A stretch of DNA of 64,000 nucleotides from Comamonas sp. NLF-1-9 (GTDB lineage Bacteria > Pseudomonadota > Gammaproteobacteria > Burkholderiales > Burkholderiaceae_C). The DNA is taken from assembly GCF_019195435.1 (NCBI RefSeq), contig NZ_CP078069.1, forward strand, positions 248,001 through 312,000, written 5' to 3'. The translations under genes and the position numbers were made by a program. Under the pieces are notes generated by a model. It saw only the letters and a list, made by a program, of their open reading frames with translations. It searched no databases and had not been told where the DNA came from. Shown in pieces: positions 25,662-33,832 of the stretch (position 1 is its first letter; each line of letters opens with the position of its first letter).

Positions 25662-26615
25662 ATGGCCATCCAGTGGTTCCCCGGTCACATGCACCTGACG
25701 CGCCAGGCGATTGCCGAGCGCGTGAAAAGCATCGACGTGCTCATCGAGCTGCTCGACGCGCGCCTGCCGGGCTCCAGCAGCAACCCGCTGCTGGCCGAGC
25801 TGGCCGGGCACAGGCCCACGCTCAAGGTGCTCAACAAGCAGGACCTGGCCGACCCGGCGCGCACCCAGGGATGGCTTGCCTGGTACGGCGCGCAGGCGGA
25901 TACGCGTGCAATCGCGCTCGATGCGTCCGAGCGCGCGCCCGCGCGGCGCCTGATCGACGGCTGCCGCGCGCTGGCGCCGCTGCGCCGCGGCATGGCCCGG
26001 CCGATGCGCGTGATGATCGTGGGCGTGCCCAACGTGGGCAAATCCACGCTGATCAACACGCTGGCGCGCAAGGCCCAGGCCAAGACCGGCGACGAGGCGG
26101 GCGTGACCCGGCAGGAGCAGCGCATCGTGCTCGACGACGACTTCTACCTCTGGGACACGCCGGGCATGCTCTGGCCGCGCATCATCGTGCCCGAAAGCGG
26201 CATGCGCCTGGCCGCCAGCGGCGCCGTGGGGCGCAACGCCTACGACGAGCAGGAGGTCGCGCTGGACCTGCTGGCGTATCTGAAAATTTACTATCCGAAT
26301 CCGCTTGCAGCCCGCTACCAGCTTGCGCTGGCAGCTCCTGAAATCGTAGAAATGCACGACGACGAATTGCTGCAGCAGATCGCCCGGCGCCGGGGCGCAC
26401 TGATGGCTGGCGGCAAGCTCGACTGGCAAAAGGCCGCGGAGATCGTGCTGACCGACTTTCGCTGCGCGGCCATCGGCCGCCTCACGCTGGAGACACCCGA
26501 GGAATACGCCGCGTGGCTTGCCACCGGCCAGGCCAGGGACGCCGAGCGCCAGCAGCGCCGAGAGGAGCGCCGGCGCCAGCGCGGCGGGCCGGGGCGCGGC
26601 GGCGCGCGGCGCTAA
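25662..26615 (+). CDS. ylqF: Ribosome biogenesis GTPase YlqF/RbgA
   Basis: A 317-residue circularly permuted GTPase that assists late 50S assembly. It starts MAIQWFPGHMHLTRQAIAER, the classic YlqF N-terminus. Motif order is permuted: G4 NKQDLAD at about 65 comes before G1 GVPNVGKST at about 120 and G3 DTPGM at about 165. The Arg/Gly-rich tail (RREERRRQRGGPGRGGARR) is unusual and may bind RNA. The stop overlaps the convergent MFS gene by four bases. Confidence 0.93.
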   Translation: MAIQWFPGHMHLTRQAIAERVKSIDVLIELLDARLPGSSSNPLLAELAGHRPTLKVLNKQDLADPARTQGWLAWYGAQADTRAIALDASERAPARRLIDGCRALAPLRRGMARPMRVMIVGVPNVGKSTLINTLARKAQAKTGDEAGVTRQEQRIVLDDDFYLWDTPGMLWPRIIVPESGMRLAASGAVGRNAYDEQEVALDLLAYLKIYYPNPLAARYQLALAAPEIVEMHDDELLQQIARRRGALMAGGKLDWQKAAEIVLTDFRCAAIGRLTLETPEEYAAWLATGQARDAERQQRREERRRQRGGPGRGGARR

Positions 26616-27865
26616 GGAGCGAGTGCGCGCGGCTGCGGCAGCAGCGCAAAACCGGCGGCCGACAGCGCCAGCCACAGCGCAATGCAGCCCATGACCACGG
26701 CGAAGGGGTCGGTGTCCGCGCCCGCCGCCCAGGTGGCGATGGCGCCAGTAGCCCATTGCATCAGCGCCACGCCCATGAACATGGCCATGGTGAAGGCGGC
26801 CATGGCGCGGCCGGTCATCTGCGGCGCGTAGGCGATGCGCACGTCGGCGTACTGCAGCACGATGTAGCCGCTGGCCAAGCCTATGGCCAGCATGCAGGCG
26901 ATGTCGAGCCAGGCCAGACGCCCCAGCGCCAGCAACGCAAACAGCGCGGCGCTGGCCAGCGTCCAGCCCACCAGCCAGCGCCGGCGCCGCGCCGGGCCGG
27001 GGTCCAGGCGCCCGAACAGCAGCGGGCCGACGAGCGCCAGCAGCGACAGCGCCACTGCCACGTTGCCGCTTTGCACCAGGCTGTAGCCGTGGCGCGCGAC
27101 CAGCATCGGCCCCATCCACAGCCCGCGCAGCGTGATCAAGGCGGCATAGCTGGTGCTGGCCAGCACCACGATGCCCCAGGTGTGCGGCAGCAGAAAGAGC
27201 GCGGCAAAGCGGCCGAGCGCCTGGGCTGGCGACTCCGCGGCCGCGCCCGCGGCGCCAGTGCGCGCCGGCTCGAACACCGAGCGCCAGATCCATAGCCAGG
27301 CCAGCAGCGCCAGCGCCGCCAGCACCCAGAAGCCCGCGCGCCAGGAGCTGCGCTCTATCACCCAGGCGAGCGGCGTGCCGGTGAACAGCATGCCCAGCGT
27401 GCCCAGCGACATCGCCATGCCCGAGACGGCGGCAAAGCGCTGCGGCGCAAAGTGGCGCGCAATGAAGACGGTGCACACCAGAAAGGCCGGCGCGCAGCCC
27501 AGCCCGATCAGCACCTGCGCCAGCGTCAGCGGCAGATAGCCCGGGGCCAGCGCCGAGATCAGCGCGCCCGCGATGCACAGCGGGAAGGCCGCAAGAATGG
27601 TGCGGCGCACGCCATAGAGGTCGATACCGATGCCCATGAAGAGCTGCATCGCGCCAAAGGCGAAGTGAAACGCGCCGGAAAACACGCCGAGCTCGCGCGC
27701 ATTCAGGCCGAAGTCCGCCTGCAGCGGCGGCGCCATGATGGCTGCCACGGTGCGAAACGCCTGGCTCAGCGCAAACGCGCCGACCAGCGCCAGCAGCATC
27801 CACAGCGGCGCGCGCGCTGGCACGGGGTGCGCGGGTTCGGCCTTCACGGTGCAAGTCTCGGGCAT
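26612..27865 (-). CDS. MFS transporter
   Basis: A 417-residue major facilitator superfamily permease with about twelve TM segments. The ATG at 27865 gives MPETCTVKAEPAHPVPARAP, then the first TM segment (LWMLLALVGAFALSQAFRTV); a longer frame would add 47 unrelated residues. The loop 2-3 motif appears as MGIGIDLYGVRRTILAAFPL, close to the G-x-L-a-D-r-x-G-r-r consensus. It resembles the CynX/NarK-like 'MFS_1' group; substrate unknown. It starts 49 bp after the LytTR regulator gene and could be in the same transcript. Confidence 0.85.
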   Translation of the reverse strand: MPETCTVKAEPAHPVPARAPLWMLLALVGAFALSQAFRTVAAIMAPPLQADFGLNARELGVFSGAFHFAFGAMQLFMGIGIDLYGVRRTILAAFPLCIAGALISALAPGYLPLTLAQVLIGLGCAPAFLVCTVFIARHFAPQRFAAVSGMAMSLGTLGMLFTGTPLAWVIERSSWRAGFWVLAALALLAWLWIWRSVFEPARTGAAGAAAESPAQALGRFAALFLLPHTWGIVVLASTSYAALITLRGLWMGPMLVARHGYSLVQSGNVAVALSLLALVGPLLFGRLDPGPARRRRWLVGWTLASAALFALLALGRLAWLDIACMLAIGLASGYIVLQYADVRIAYAPQMTGRAMAAFTMAMFMGVALMQWATGAIATWAAGADTDPFAVVMGCIALWLALSAAGFALLPQPRALAP

Positions 27866-27914
27866 GGTGCCAAGGCTAGCCTGCAGCTGGGCGCCAGTGC
27901 TGTCGCTTGCGGCA

Positions 27915-28724
27915 CTACATGGCCTTGAACAGCGGCGCGTACACGCGGCTGACCGCAAGGCGTTCGGGCCGCTGGTGCAGCTCCAGCGTGATGCGCCCGG
28001 CTTCATCGCGCCGCGCGGCGCGGATCGCCTCCACGCGCACCAGGGTGCCGCGGTGGATCTGCCAGAACTCGTCGGGGTCGAGCTGCGCCGCGATCTCTTT
28101 CAGCGGGGTGCGCAGCAGGTGCTCGCGCTCGGCGGTGAGCACGCGCACGTATTTGTCTGCCGCTTCGAAGTACAAGACCTGCGCCAGCGGCACCAGTTGC
28201 ACCGACTGGCCGCTGCCGGCCTGCAACACCTTGAGCGCTCGCGCCGGCGCGGCGCCCGCCTGCCCGCCCGACGTGGGGGGTTGCGCCAGCAGGGCGCGCA
28301 GCTGGCGCAGCGTGGCTTCTTCGCTGGCTGGCGCGCCCAGCGCCTGCTGCAGCTTGTGCACCGTCTTGTGCAGGCGCTCGTCCTGTATCGGTTTGAGCAG
28401 GTAGTCGCTGGCCTGCGCCTCGAAGGCCTGCACCGCGTACTGGTCGTAGGCGGTGGTGAAGACCAGCAGCGGCAGGCGCTGCGCGGCGGGCCAGGCGTCG
28501 AAGAGTTCGGCCGCGGCCTCCAGCCCGCTCTGGCCGGGCATGCGGATGTCGAAGAACAACAGCTCGGGGCGCAGCGCCAGCGCCTCGCGCACGGCGCTCA
28601 GGCCGTCGCCCACCGTCGCCACCACCGTCAGCTGCGGCCAGGCGCGGGCCAGCGCCTGCTGCAGGGCTTGTGCCAGCAGGGGCTCGTCTTCGGCGATCAG
28701 GGCGCGCACGGCGGGCTGGTTCAT
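27915..28724 (-). CDS. LytTR-type response regulator
   Basis: A 269-residue two-component regulator. The receiver domain (1-120) has the acidic pair EDE near residue 12, the phospho-acceptor in LLFFDIRMPG, the threonine in VFTTAYD and the lysine in DYLLKPI. A linker of about 40 residues is followed by a LytTR DNA-binding domain (about 165-265) with VLYFEAADKYVRVLTAE and FWQIHRGTLVRVEAI. It is last in the kinase operon and overlaps the kinase stop by four bases (ATGA). Targets are unknown; LytTR proteins bind direct repeats upstream of promoters. Confidence 0.93.
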   Translation of the reverse strand: MNQPAVRALIAEDEPLLAQALQQALARAWPQLTVVATVGDGLSAVREALALRPELLFFDIRMPGQSGLEAAAELFDAWPAAQRLPLLVFTTAYDQYAVQAFEAQASDYLLKPIQDERLHKTVHKLQQALGAPASEEATLRQLRALLAQPPTSGGQAGAAPARALKVLQAGSGQSVQLVPLAQVLYFEAADKYVRVLTAEREHLLRTPLKEIAAQLDPDEFWQIHRGTLVRVEAIRAARRDEAGRITLELHQRPERLAVSRVYAPLFKAM

Positions 28725-29812
28725 GGGGCGGAAATATTCAAAGGAAATACGATGTTTGCGCAGGTGTGGCCTGCGCCATCAGCTATCAATTCAAGAGTCG
28801 CTGCCGGCCCGTAGAGCGTCCGCAGCCGCTCGCGCACCTGGGCCAGGCCAAAGGCGCGCCCGCCGGCCGTGCCGCCTGCCGCCGCACCCGCGGCCAGCGG
28901 CCTGCCGCTGTTGCACACCTGCAGCGCCAGCATGTTCGTGCCGCCGACAGTCTGCGTGCGTGCGCTCACGCGGATCCGCCCGCCCTGCACCTCGGGTTCC
29001 AGCCCGTGGCGGATGGCGTTTTCCACCAGGGGTTGCAGCAGCAGCGGTGGCACCGGCACATCGGCCAGCGCCGGCTCGAACTCCAGCGCATAGTGCAGAC
29101 GCGGCCCCATGCGCACGGCCATCAGCTCAAGGTAGTCCTTCAGGCGCGCAAACTCGTCGGCCAACGGGTGCAGCGTGGCACGCGAGGCGCCGAGCGTCGC
29201 GCGCAGGTAGGCGATCAGGTGGTCGAGCATGCGCTGGGCGCGCGCCGGGTCGCTGGCCACGAGCACGCGCAGATTGGCCAGGGTGTTGAACAACATGTGC
29301 GGCTCGAGCTGCGCTTCGAGCAGCTTCAGGCGCGCCTCGGCCGCGTCGCGCTCGGCGGCGGCAATGCCGGCCTGCAGCGCAGCTTGCTTGCCGTGCGTGA
29401 AGAAGTAGAAGCTGGCCACCGCGCCGGCCGCGATGGTGACCAGCAGGCCCAGGGTGAAGTCGCCCCGGTGCGTGCCACCGGCCTCGCCCAGCAGCGCGCG
29501 CGCCAGGTTGTTGCCGCCGAAATAGCCCGCAGCGATGCCGACCGCGGTGAGCACTACGCCGCGCCAGCCCTTGGGCCAGCCGTGGCCGCGGCCCTCGGGG
29601 TCGCGATGGCACAGGTGCGCGGGCACGAGCAGCCGGCCAAACTCGATCACCGCCCAGATCACCAGCCCTATGGCCGCCGAATGCACGAGCTGCACGCCGT
29701 AGCTGCTGCCGCTCCAGATCGCCGTGGTGAATACCGCCACGACACAGCAAAAGGCCAGCACCTGCAGGCCGTGGCGCAGCGCGTCGCGCCAGTCCACGAG
29801 CGGCGTGCTCAC
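28721..29812 (-). CDS. LytS/AlgZ-type sensor histidine kinase
   Basis: A 363-residue membrane kinase. The GTG at 29812 overlaps the DUF4188 stop (GTGA) and gives (M)STPLVDWRDALRHGLQV. Four TM segments cover about 15-150. The His_kinase (LytS) domain contains the phospho-acceptor histidine in EAQLEPHMLFNTLANL, and the ATP-binding part has LQPLVENAIRHGLEP and FGLAQVRERL. No extracellular sensor domain is evident, so it may sense a membrane signal or one delivered by a partner such as the 2TM protein upstream. A longer open frame to 30346 is only read-through in the DUF4188 gene region and is not real. Confidence 0.93.
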   Translation of the reverse strand: MSTPLVDWRDALRHGLQVLAFCCVVAVFTTAIWSGSSYGVQLVHSAAIGLVIWAVIEFGRLLVPAHLCHRDPEGRGHGWPKGWRGVVLTAVGIAAGYFGGNNLARALLGEAGGTHRGDFTLGLLVTIAAGAVASFYFFTHGKQAALQAGIAAAERDAAEARLKLLEAQLEPHMLFNTLANLRVLVASDPARAQRMLDHLIAYLRATLGASRATLHPLADEFARLKDYLELMAVRMGPRLHYALEFEPALADVPVPPLLLQPLVENAIRHGLEPEVQGGRIRVSARTQTVGGTNMLALQVCNSGRPLAAGAAAGGTAGGRAFGLAQVRERLRTLYGPAATLELIADGAGHTCANIVFPLNISAP

Positions 29813-30291
29813 GCGCGCGGCTCCGCTGCCCGGGCGGCCTGTGCCCGGCCACGGGCCGAGAACATGGTCCCTTGCGCCGGCTGCTGCGGCGCAAAGCGCA
29901 GGAAGCCGACGTCGCGCTGCATGTCGATGTACACCGCCTCCATGCCGCCGCGCATGAAGTAGCTTTCGTGCCAGAAACCGGTGCCGCCCGAATCGCGCAG
30001 GAAGTCCCGCCACCAGCGGCGGTGCGGGTCGGAGCGCGTCCAGGCCTGCAGCGCGTCGAAGTCGCGCCAGTACTGGCGCATGCCCACGTGCGGCGGCAAC
30101 AGCGAGAACACGAAACTCTCGTGCAGCAGCAAGCCGTCGGGCTGCTCGGCCACCGAGCGGGCGATCTTCGGGCCGAAGCCGAGCAGGGTTTTCAGGCCGG
30201 CAAATGCCTTGACCTGCATGCCCAGCACGATCACCACCAGGTCGGGGTAGGCGCGCAGATCGACGGTGCGGCGCTGGCTGCCCGCCGTCAT
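29809..30291 (-). CDS. DUF4188 family protein
   Basis: A 160-residue protein of the DUF4188 group, which resembles dimeric alpha/beta-barrel monooxygenases and phenylacetaldoxime dehydratases. Conserved segments visible are LVVIVLGMQVKAFAGLKTLL, SLLPPHVGMRQYWRDFDALQ and GTGFWHESYFMRGGMEAVYI. His/Trp/Tyr residues in the last segment are candidates for an active site. It overlaps both neighbours (GST stop and kinase start) by four bases, so it is made at a fixed ratio with them. Function is not established. Confidence 0.82.
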   Translation of the reverse strand: MTAGSQRRTVDLRAYPDLVVIVLGMQVKAFAGLKTLLGFGPKIARSVAEQPDGLLLHESFVFSLLPPHVGMRQYWRDFDALQAWTRSDPHRRWWRDFLRDSGGTGFWHESYFMRGGMEAVYIDMQRDVGFLRFAPQQPAQGTMFSARGRAQAARAAEPRA

Positions 30292-30947
30292 GGGCGCTCC
30301 CGGGCTTGCGCGCGCTGCAAGGCCGGGCGCGCCTCGATGCGCGCAAGCCAGTCGCTCAGGCGCGGGTGCTCGGCCTGGTTCAGGCCGGCGCGCTGGCGCG
30401 CCGCCATCAAGGGGTAGCTCAGCTGCACGTCTGCCGCACTGAAGGCGTCACCCGCGAACCAGTCGCGCCGGGCAAGCTCGCTTTCCATGTAGCCCAGATG
30501 CAGCTTGAGCTGCGGGCCGACGAAGCCCTTCATGACCTGGTTTACGATGCTGCGCGCGATCGGCTTGGCGAAGAAGGGCATGGGCGCTGCGGCAATGCGC
30601 TCGAACACCAGCTTGAGCAGCAGCGGCGGCATGGCCGAGCCCTCGGCGTAATGCAGCCAATAGCGGTAGCGCGCAAAGTCGGCGCTGCCGCGCGGCGGTG
30701 CCATTTGCTCTGCGCCGAAGCGCTCGACCAGGGTTTCGATGATCGCGCCCGATTCGGCCAGCGTCTCGCCGTCGACCTGCACCACCGGGGACTTGCCCAG
30801 CGGGTGGATGCGCTTGAGCTCGGGCGGCGCCAGGAGGGTTTTGGGATCGCGCTGGTAGCGCACGATCTCGTAAGACTGCCCCAGTTCTTCAAGCAGCCAC
30901 AGGATGCGCAGCGAGCGCGAGGCGTTCAGGTGGTGGACGATGATCAT
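30288..30947 (-). CDS. Glutathione S-transferase family protein
   Basis: A 219-residue GST-fold protein. The thioredoxin-like N-terminal half has HHLNASRSLRILWLLEELGQ and the cis-proline/glutathione-gamma-Glu motif KSPVVQVDGETLAESGAI. The all-helical C-terminal half ends near 210. The catalytic residue is probably the serine in NASRS, as in serine-type or beta-like GSTs. It begins 6 bp after the 2TM gene and overlaps the DUF4188 gene. Substrate unknown. Confidence 0.9.
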   Translation of the reverse strand: MIIVHHLNASRSLRILWLLEELGQSYEIVRYQRDPKTLLAPPELKRIHPLGKSPVVQVDGETLAESGAIIETLVERFGAEQMAPPRGSADFARYRYWLHYAEGSAMPPLLLKLVFERIAAAPMPFFAKPIARSIVNQVMKGFVGPQLKLHLGYMESELARRDWFAGDAFSAADVQLSYPLMAARQRAGLNQAEHPRLSDWLARIEARPALQRAQARERP

Positions 30948-30953
30948 GGCGGC

Positions 30954-31244
30954 TCACAGGCGCGGGGTGCGCGCAAGCTTATCGCGTTCGGCCTGCAGCA
31001 GGCGCTCATGGAGGCCGGTGGTGCTGCCCAGCCAGACCGCCAGGCCATGGATCGCCAGCCCCAGGCCCCAGCCGGCCAGCGGGTACAGCGCCCACGACTG
31101 ATGGGTGTGCCAGGTGAGCAAGGCCAGGGCGGCGTTGACGCAGACATAGACCAGCGCGTGGATCAGCCAGCCCAGCTTGGCCCCGGCGCGTCGGCGTGCC
31201 AGGCGCTCGATGCGCTCGTCTTCGGTGGCGGCGGTGTGTCTCAT
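30954..31244 (-). CDS. 2TM-domain protein
   Basis: A 96-residue membrane protein. The ATG at 31244 gives MRHTAATEDERIERLARRRA followed by two TM helices (WLIHALVYVCVNAALALLTW and LAGWGLGLAIHGLAVWL) and a short cytoplasmic tail. This is the layout of the '2TM' domain, often fused to or next to LytS-type kinases, so it is a candidate signal partner of the kinase three genes downstream. A longer frame to 31301 is not favoured. Confidence 0.82.
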   Translation of the reverse strand: MRHTAATEDERIERLARRRAGAKLGWLIHALVYVCVNAALALLTWHTHQSWALYPLAGWGLGLAIHGLAVWLGSTTGLHERLLQAERDKLARTPRL

Positions 31245-31257
31245 GGCCGGGCTCCGT

Positions 31258-31821
31258 TCAGTACTGCGCGGCAGCCAGGGCAGAGGCGCCGCCGCGGGCA
31301 AGTCGCAACACGCTCAGCGCCCGGGCCGAGAAGAAGCCCGTGAGTGCGCCATACAGTGCAGCCACGGTGAGCGCAAAACCCAGGTTCTGCGCGAGCGGGG
31401 GCTCCATGGCCAGCTGCACGCCTATGCCGTACTTCATCAGGAAGACGACGAGGATCAGCACCATGCTCACCCAGCTGCCGGGCAAGTGAGCGCTGCGTGT
31501 CTCGGGATTCCAGCGTGTGCCCGCGGGCGGCGCGAGCCGGCTGGCGGCCAGCAGCACGAGCGCCGCGCAGACCGCCCACACGCCGAACAGCGCCGCCAGG
31601 TGGCCGCTCGCGCCGAAGGCCGATTGCACACCCCACAGGGCCAGGCCCGTCATGGCAACCGGCAGCAGTACCAGACGCGGCACGCCAAGCTCGCGTTCGC
31701 GCGTGGCGGAAAAGCCGAGCCAGAGCAGGGCGGCGAGCAGTCCCCCGACCCAAGGCGGCGTGCCGCGCACGATGTCGGTGATGGCTTCGGGGTGCTCAGA
31801 GAGCAATTGGGTGAGCAGCAT
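31258..31821 (-). CDS. Integral membrane protein of unknown function
   Basis: A 187-residue protein with five or six predicted TM helices. The ATG at 31821 (MLLTQLLSEHPEAITDIVRG) is chosen because the longer frame to 31911 adds an Arg/Cys-rich stretch with no hydrophobic character. GTPPWVGGLLAALLWLG follows. Similar small membrane proteins are found in proteobacteria without known role. The 2TM gene begins 13 bp downstream, so this is probably the first gene of the kinase operon. Confidence 0.75.
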   Translation of the reverse strand: MLLTQLLSEHPEAITDIVRGTPPWVGGLLAALLWLGFSATRERELGVPRLVLLPVAMTGLALWGVQSAFGASGHLAALFGVWAVCAALVLLAASRLAPPAGTRWNPETRSAHLPGSWVSMVLILVVFLMKYGIGVQLAMEPPLAQNLGFALTVAALYGALTGFFSARALSVLRLARGGASALAAAQY

Positions 31822-31964
31822 GGGTGTGTTCCCTTGAACAGTGGTGGACAGGGAACGCACTGTGCATCTGCGCCGGCAGGGCTTCCAGCGCCATGCGACG
31901 AAGCGCGCCATCCGCGGCGCGGCCTGCTGCGGGGCGGCGCGAGCTGCGCCGCACGCCCGCGCTC

Positions 31965-32252
31965 TCAGCTGCGGTAGGACAGCAGCAACACCTCGGCCGC
32001 CTGCTCGCGCACCGGCAGCAGCGCCTGGTAGGCATCGGAGTGGAACCAGCGCTCTATCGCGTCGGTGTCCGGAAAGCGGATCACGACGATTTCCGGGTGT
32101 GCCAGCTCGCCCGAATACGTGGCCGCGCGTTCACCGCGAAACAGCAGTTCGGCGCCCCAGGGTGCGAGCGTGGCGGGCACCTTGCTGCGGTATTCGGCCC
32201 ATTTTTGTGCGTCCTTGACGCTGACGTGGCCCACGAGATAGGCATCTGGCAT
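31965..32252 (-). CDS. DUF1330 family protein
   Basis: A 95-residue dimeric alpha/beta-barrel protein of the DUF1330 family. It begins MPDAYLVGHVSVKDAQKWAE and has the signature VVIRFPDTDAIERWFHSDAY and a RGERAATYSGE loop. Biochemical role is unknown. It is followed (143 bp) by the membrane-protein operon. The 171 bp upstream to zapD show no feature I could identify. Confidence 0.88.
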   Translation of the reverse strand: MPDAYLVGHVSVKDAQKWAEYRSKVPATLAPWGAELLFRGERAATYSGELAHPEIVVIRFPDTDAIERWFHSDAYQALLPVREQAAEVLLLSYRS

Positions 32253-32423
32253 GGCGTGCTTCCTTGTGCGGGGTGTGTGCGCGGACCCAGGGCGGGAGGG
32301 CGCCCTCCGGTGCGGCGCGCGGCTGCATGCGCTCTTGCATTCAAACGCCGGACTTGTCTGGCTTGCCCTGCTGCGCAGCCGGGCGGCCTGCCGCTTCGCG
32401 TAATCCTTGAAGGCAAACCCGCG

Positions 32424-33179
32424 TCAAGCGCAAAGAGTCAGCTCGAACGCCGTGTCCTGGGTAGAGGGCACCAGTTTGCCATCGCCGTCGTGCTGCAGCA
32501 AGCGCACCGAGACGATCAGCCGGTTGCCGCTGATCTCGGGAATCAGGTGCAGCGAAGGGTCCATGCGCAGGCGCAGCAACTGGAAGGTGCGACCGGGCGG
32601 CAGGTTCTGCTGGAACTGGCCGCGCTCGGCCGCCACCTTCTGTGCGGTGCCGGAGTCGCGCAGCAGGTGCAGCAGCAGATAGACCGGATCGGCCAGCGGC
32701 GCCAGCGTGCCGGCCCAGATCTGCAGGTCGTGCTGGCGCCGATCGGCGCTCTGGTGCTGCCAGGCGTGGTAGGCGGGCAGATCAAAGCTGCAGGTACCGC
32801 CGGGTATGCTCATGCGGGTGCGCACGCTGGCGAGCCAGTCGTTGTCCAGCAGCGCCTGGCCGGCCTTGCCGCTCTGGCCATTGAGCATGGCAAAGCAGTG
32901 CTGCAACTGGCCGAGCACGGATTCGAGCGCATCCTCGGCAATCGAGGGAATGCCGCGGTAGCTTTCAAACACCGCGCGCTGCTTGTCCAGGTCCTTGAGC
33001 AGGTCGGTCTTGAGGTCGGCACGCGCCGCCACGTCCATGACTTCGAAGATCGTCGCCAGCGCATAGTGGTGGTCCAGCGGGTGGCTGCGTGGGATCAACT
33101 CAGCCAGACGCCTCAGCAGGTGCTCCAGCCGCAGATAGGTTCTCAGACGTTCGTTGAAGGGATATTCGTACAGGATCAC
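32424..33179 (-). CDS. zapD: Cell division protein ZapD
   Basis: A 251-residue cytoplasmic protein that bundles FtsZ filaments at the division ring. It starts MILYEYPFNERLRTYLRLEH, nearly invariant in the family, and ends in a beta-sheet domain with RFQLLRLRMD-like text (TFQLLRLRMDPSLHLIPEIS). It follows coaE by 29 bp in the pil-coaE-zapD cluster conserved in betaproteobacteria. Confidence 0.94.
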   Translation of the reverse strand: MILYEYPFNERLRTYLRLEHLLRRLAELIPRSHPLDHHYALATIFEVMDVAARADLKTDLLKDLDKQRAVFESYRGIPSIAEDALESVLGQLQHCFAMLNGQSGKAGQALLDNDWLASVRTRMSIPGGTCSFDLPAYHAWQHQSADRRQHDLQIWAGTLAPLADPVYLLLHLLRDSGTAQKVAAERGQFQQNLPPGRTFQLLRLRMDPSLHLIPEISGNRLIVSVRLLQHDGDGKLVPSTQDTAFELTLCA

Positions 33180-33208
33180 GCTGCGAACTTTTCAAAATGC
33201 GCGCTGCA

Positions 33209-33826
33209 TCATAGCCCGAACGACCGTGCAATCTGGTGTGCCTTTGTACGCAGATCGGCGAGCGTCGTGCCCGCGCCGTTGAACACCACCCAGTCGGCTG
33301 CGGCGAGGCGCTGCAGGCGCGGACTCTGCGTGGCCATGATGGCGCGAATGGCGTCTTCCTGCAGATTGCTGCGCTCGCGCACGCGCTCGATCTGCGTGGC
33401 CGGCGGGCAGTCGACCACGGCGACGCCGTCGAGCCGCGCCGGCCAGTGCTTCGATTCGGTCAGCAGCGGGATGTCGAGCACGATCAGGCGCCGGCCTTCC
33501 TGCTGCGCCTGGCGGCAGGCCTGAGCGATGGCCGCGCCCACCAGCGGATGAACGATGGCCTGCAGGCGTTCGCGCGCGTGTGCATCCTCGAACGCCAGGC
33601 GGCGCATGCGTTCACGGTCCATGGCGCCGTCGGAAGCGATGAAGGCGGGGCCGAACTGCGCCGCGATCGCCGCGATGGCCGCACCGCCGGCGGCCGTGAC
33701 CGAGCGCGAGAGCGCGTCGGCGTCCACCAGCGCCGCGCCGCGCTCGGCCAGCATGGCGCTGAAAGTGCTCTTGCCGCTGCCTATGCCGCCGGTGACGCCA
33801 AGGCGAAAGCCGGGCCGCGCCGCCAT
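33209..33826 (-). CDS. coaE: Dephospho-CoA kinase
   Basis: The last step of coenzyme A synthesis, ATP-dependent phosphorylation of the 3'-OH of dephospho-CoA. The 205 residues carry the P-loop GVTGGIGSGKST at about 10-21, DADALSRS after it, and LDIPLLTES with the acid residues of the lid region. The ATG lies 6 bp after the pilD stop. Confidence 0.95.
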   Translation of the reverse strand: MAARPGFRLGVTGGIGSGKSTFSAMLAERGAALVDADALSRSVTAAGGAAIAAIAAQFGPAFIASDGAMDRERMRRLAFEDAHARERLQAIVHPLVGAAIAQACRQAQQEGRRLIVLDIPLLTESKHWPARLDGVAVVDCPPATQIERVRERSNLQEDAIRAIMATQSPRLQRLAAADWVVFNGAGTTLADLRTKAHQIARSFGL

Positions 33827-33832
33827 GAGCGC

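Noticed and set aside
26281..26345. Repeat-like stretch inside ylqF (CTTGCGCTGGCAGCTCCTGAAAT)-type similarity to the hairpin family
   Set aside because: Only about twenty bases resemble the repeat right end, and the encoded residues (YLKIYYPNPLAARYQL) are normal for the GTPase.
28775..28800. CAGCTATCAATTCAA near the kinase 3' end as another repeat copy
   Set aside because: Too short, no dyad, and it encodes expected kinase residues (LELIADGAG).
28721..30346. Open frame of 541 codons that would fuse the kinase to an N-terminal extension
   Set aside because: The first ~180 residues are Arg/Ala/Pro-rich out-of-frame reading of the DUF4188 gene. The GTG at 29812 in a GTGA overlap gives a normal LytS-type kinase.
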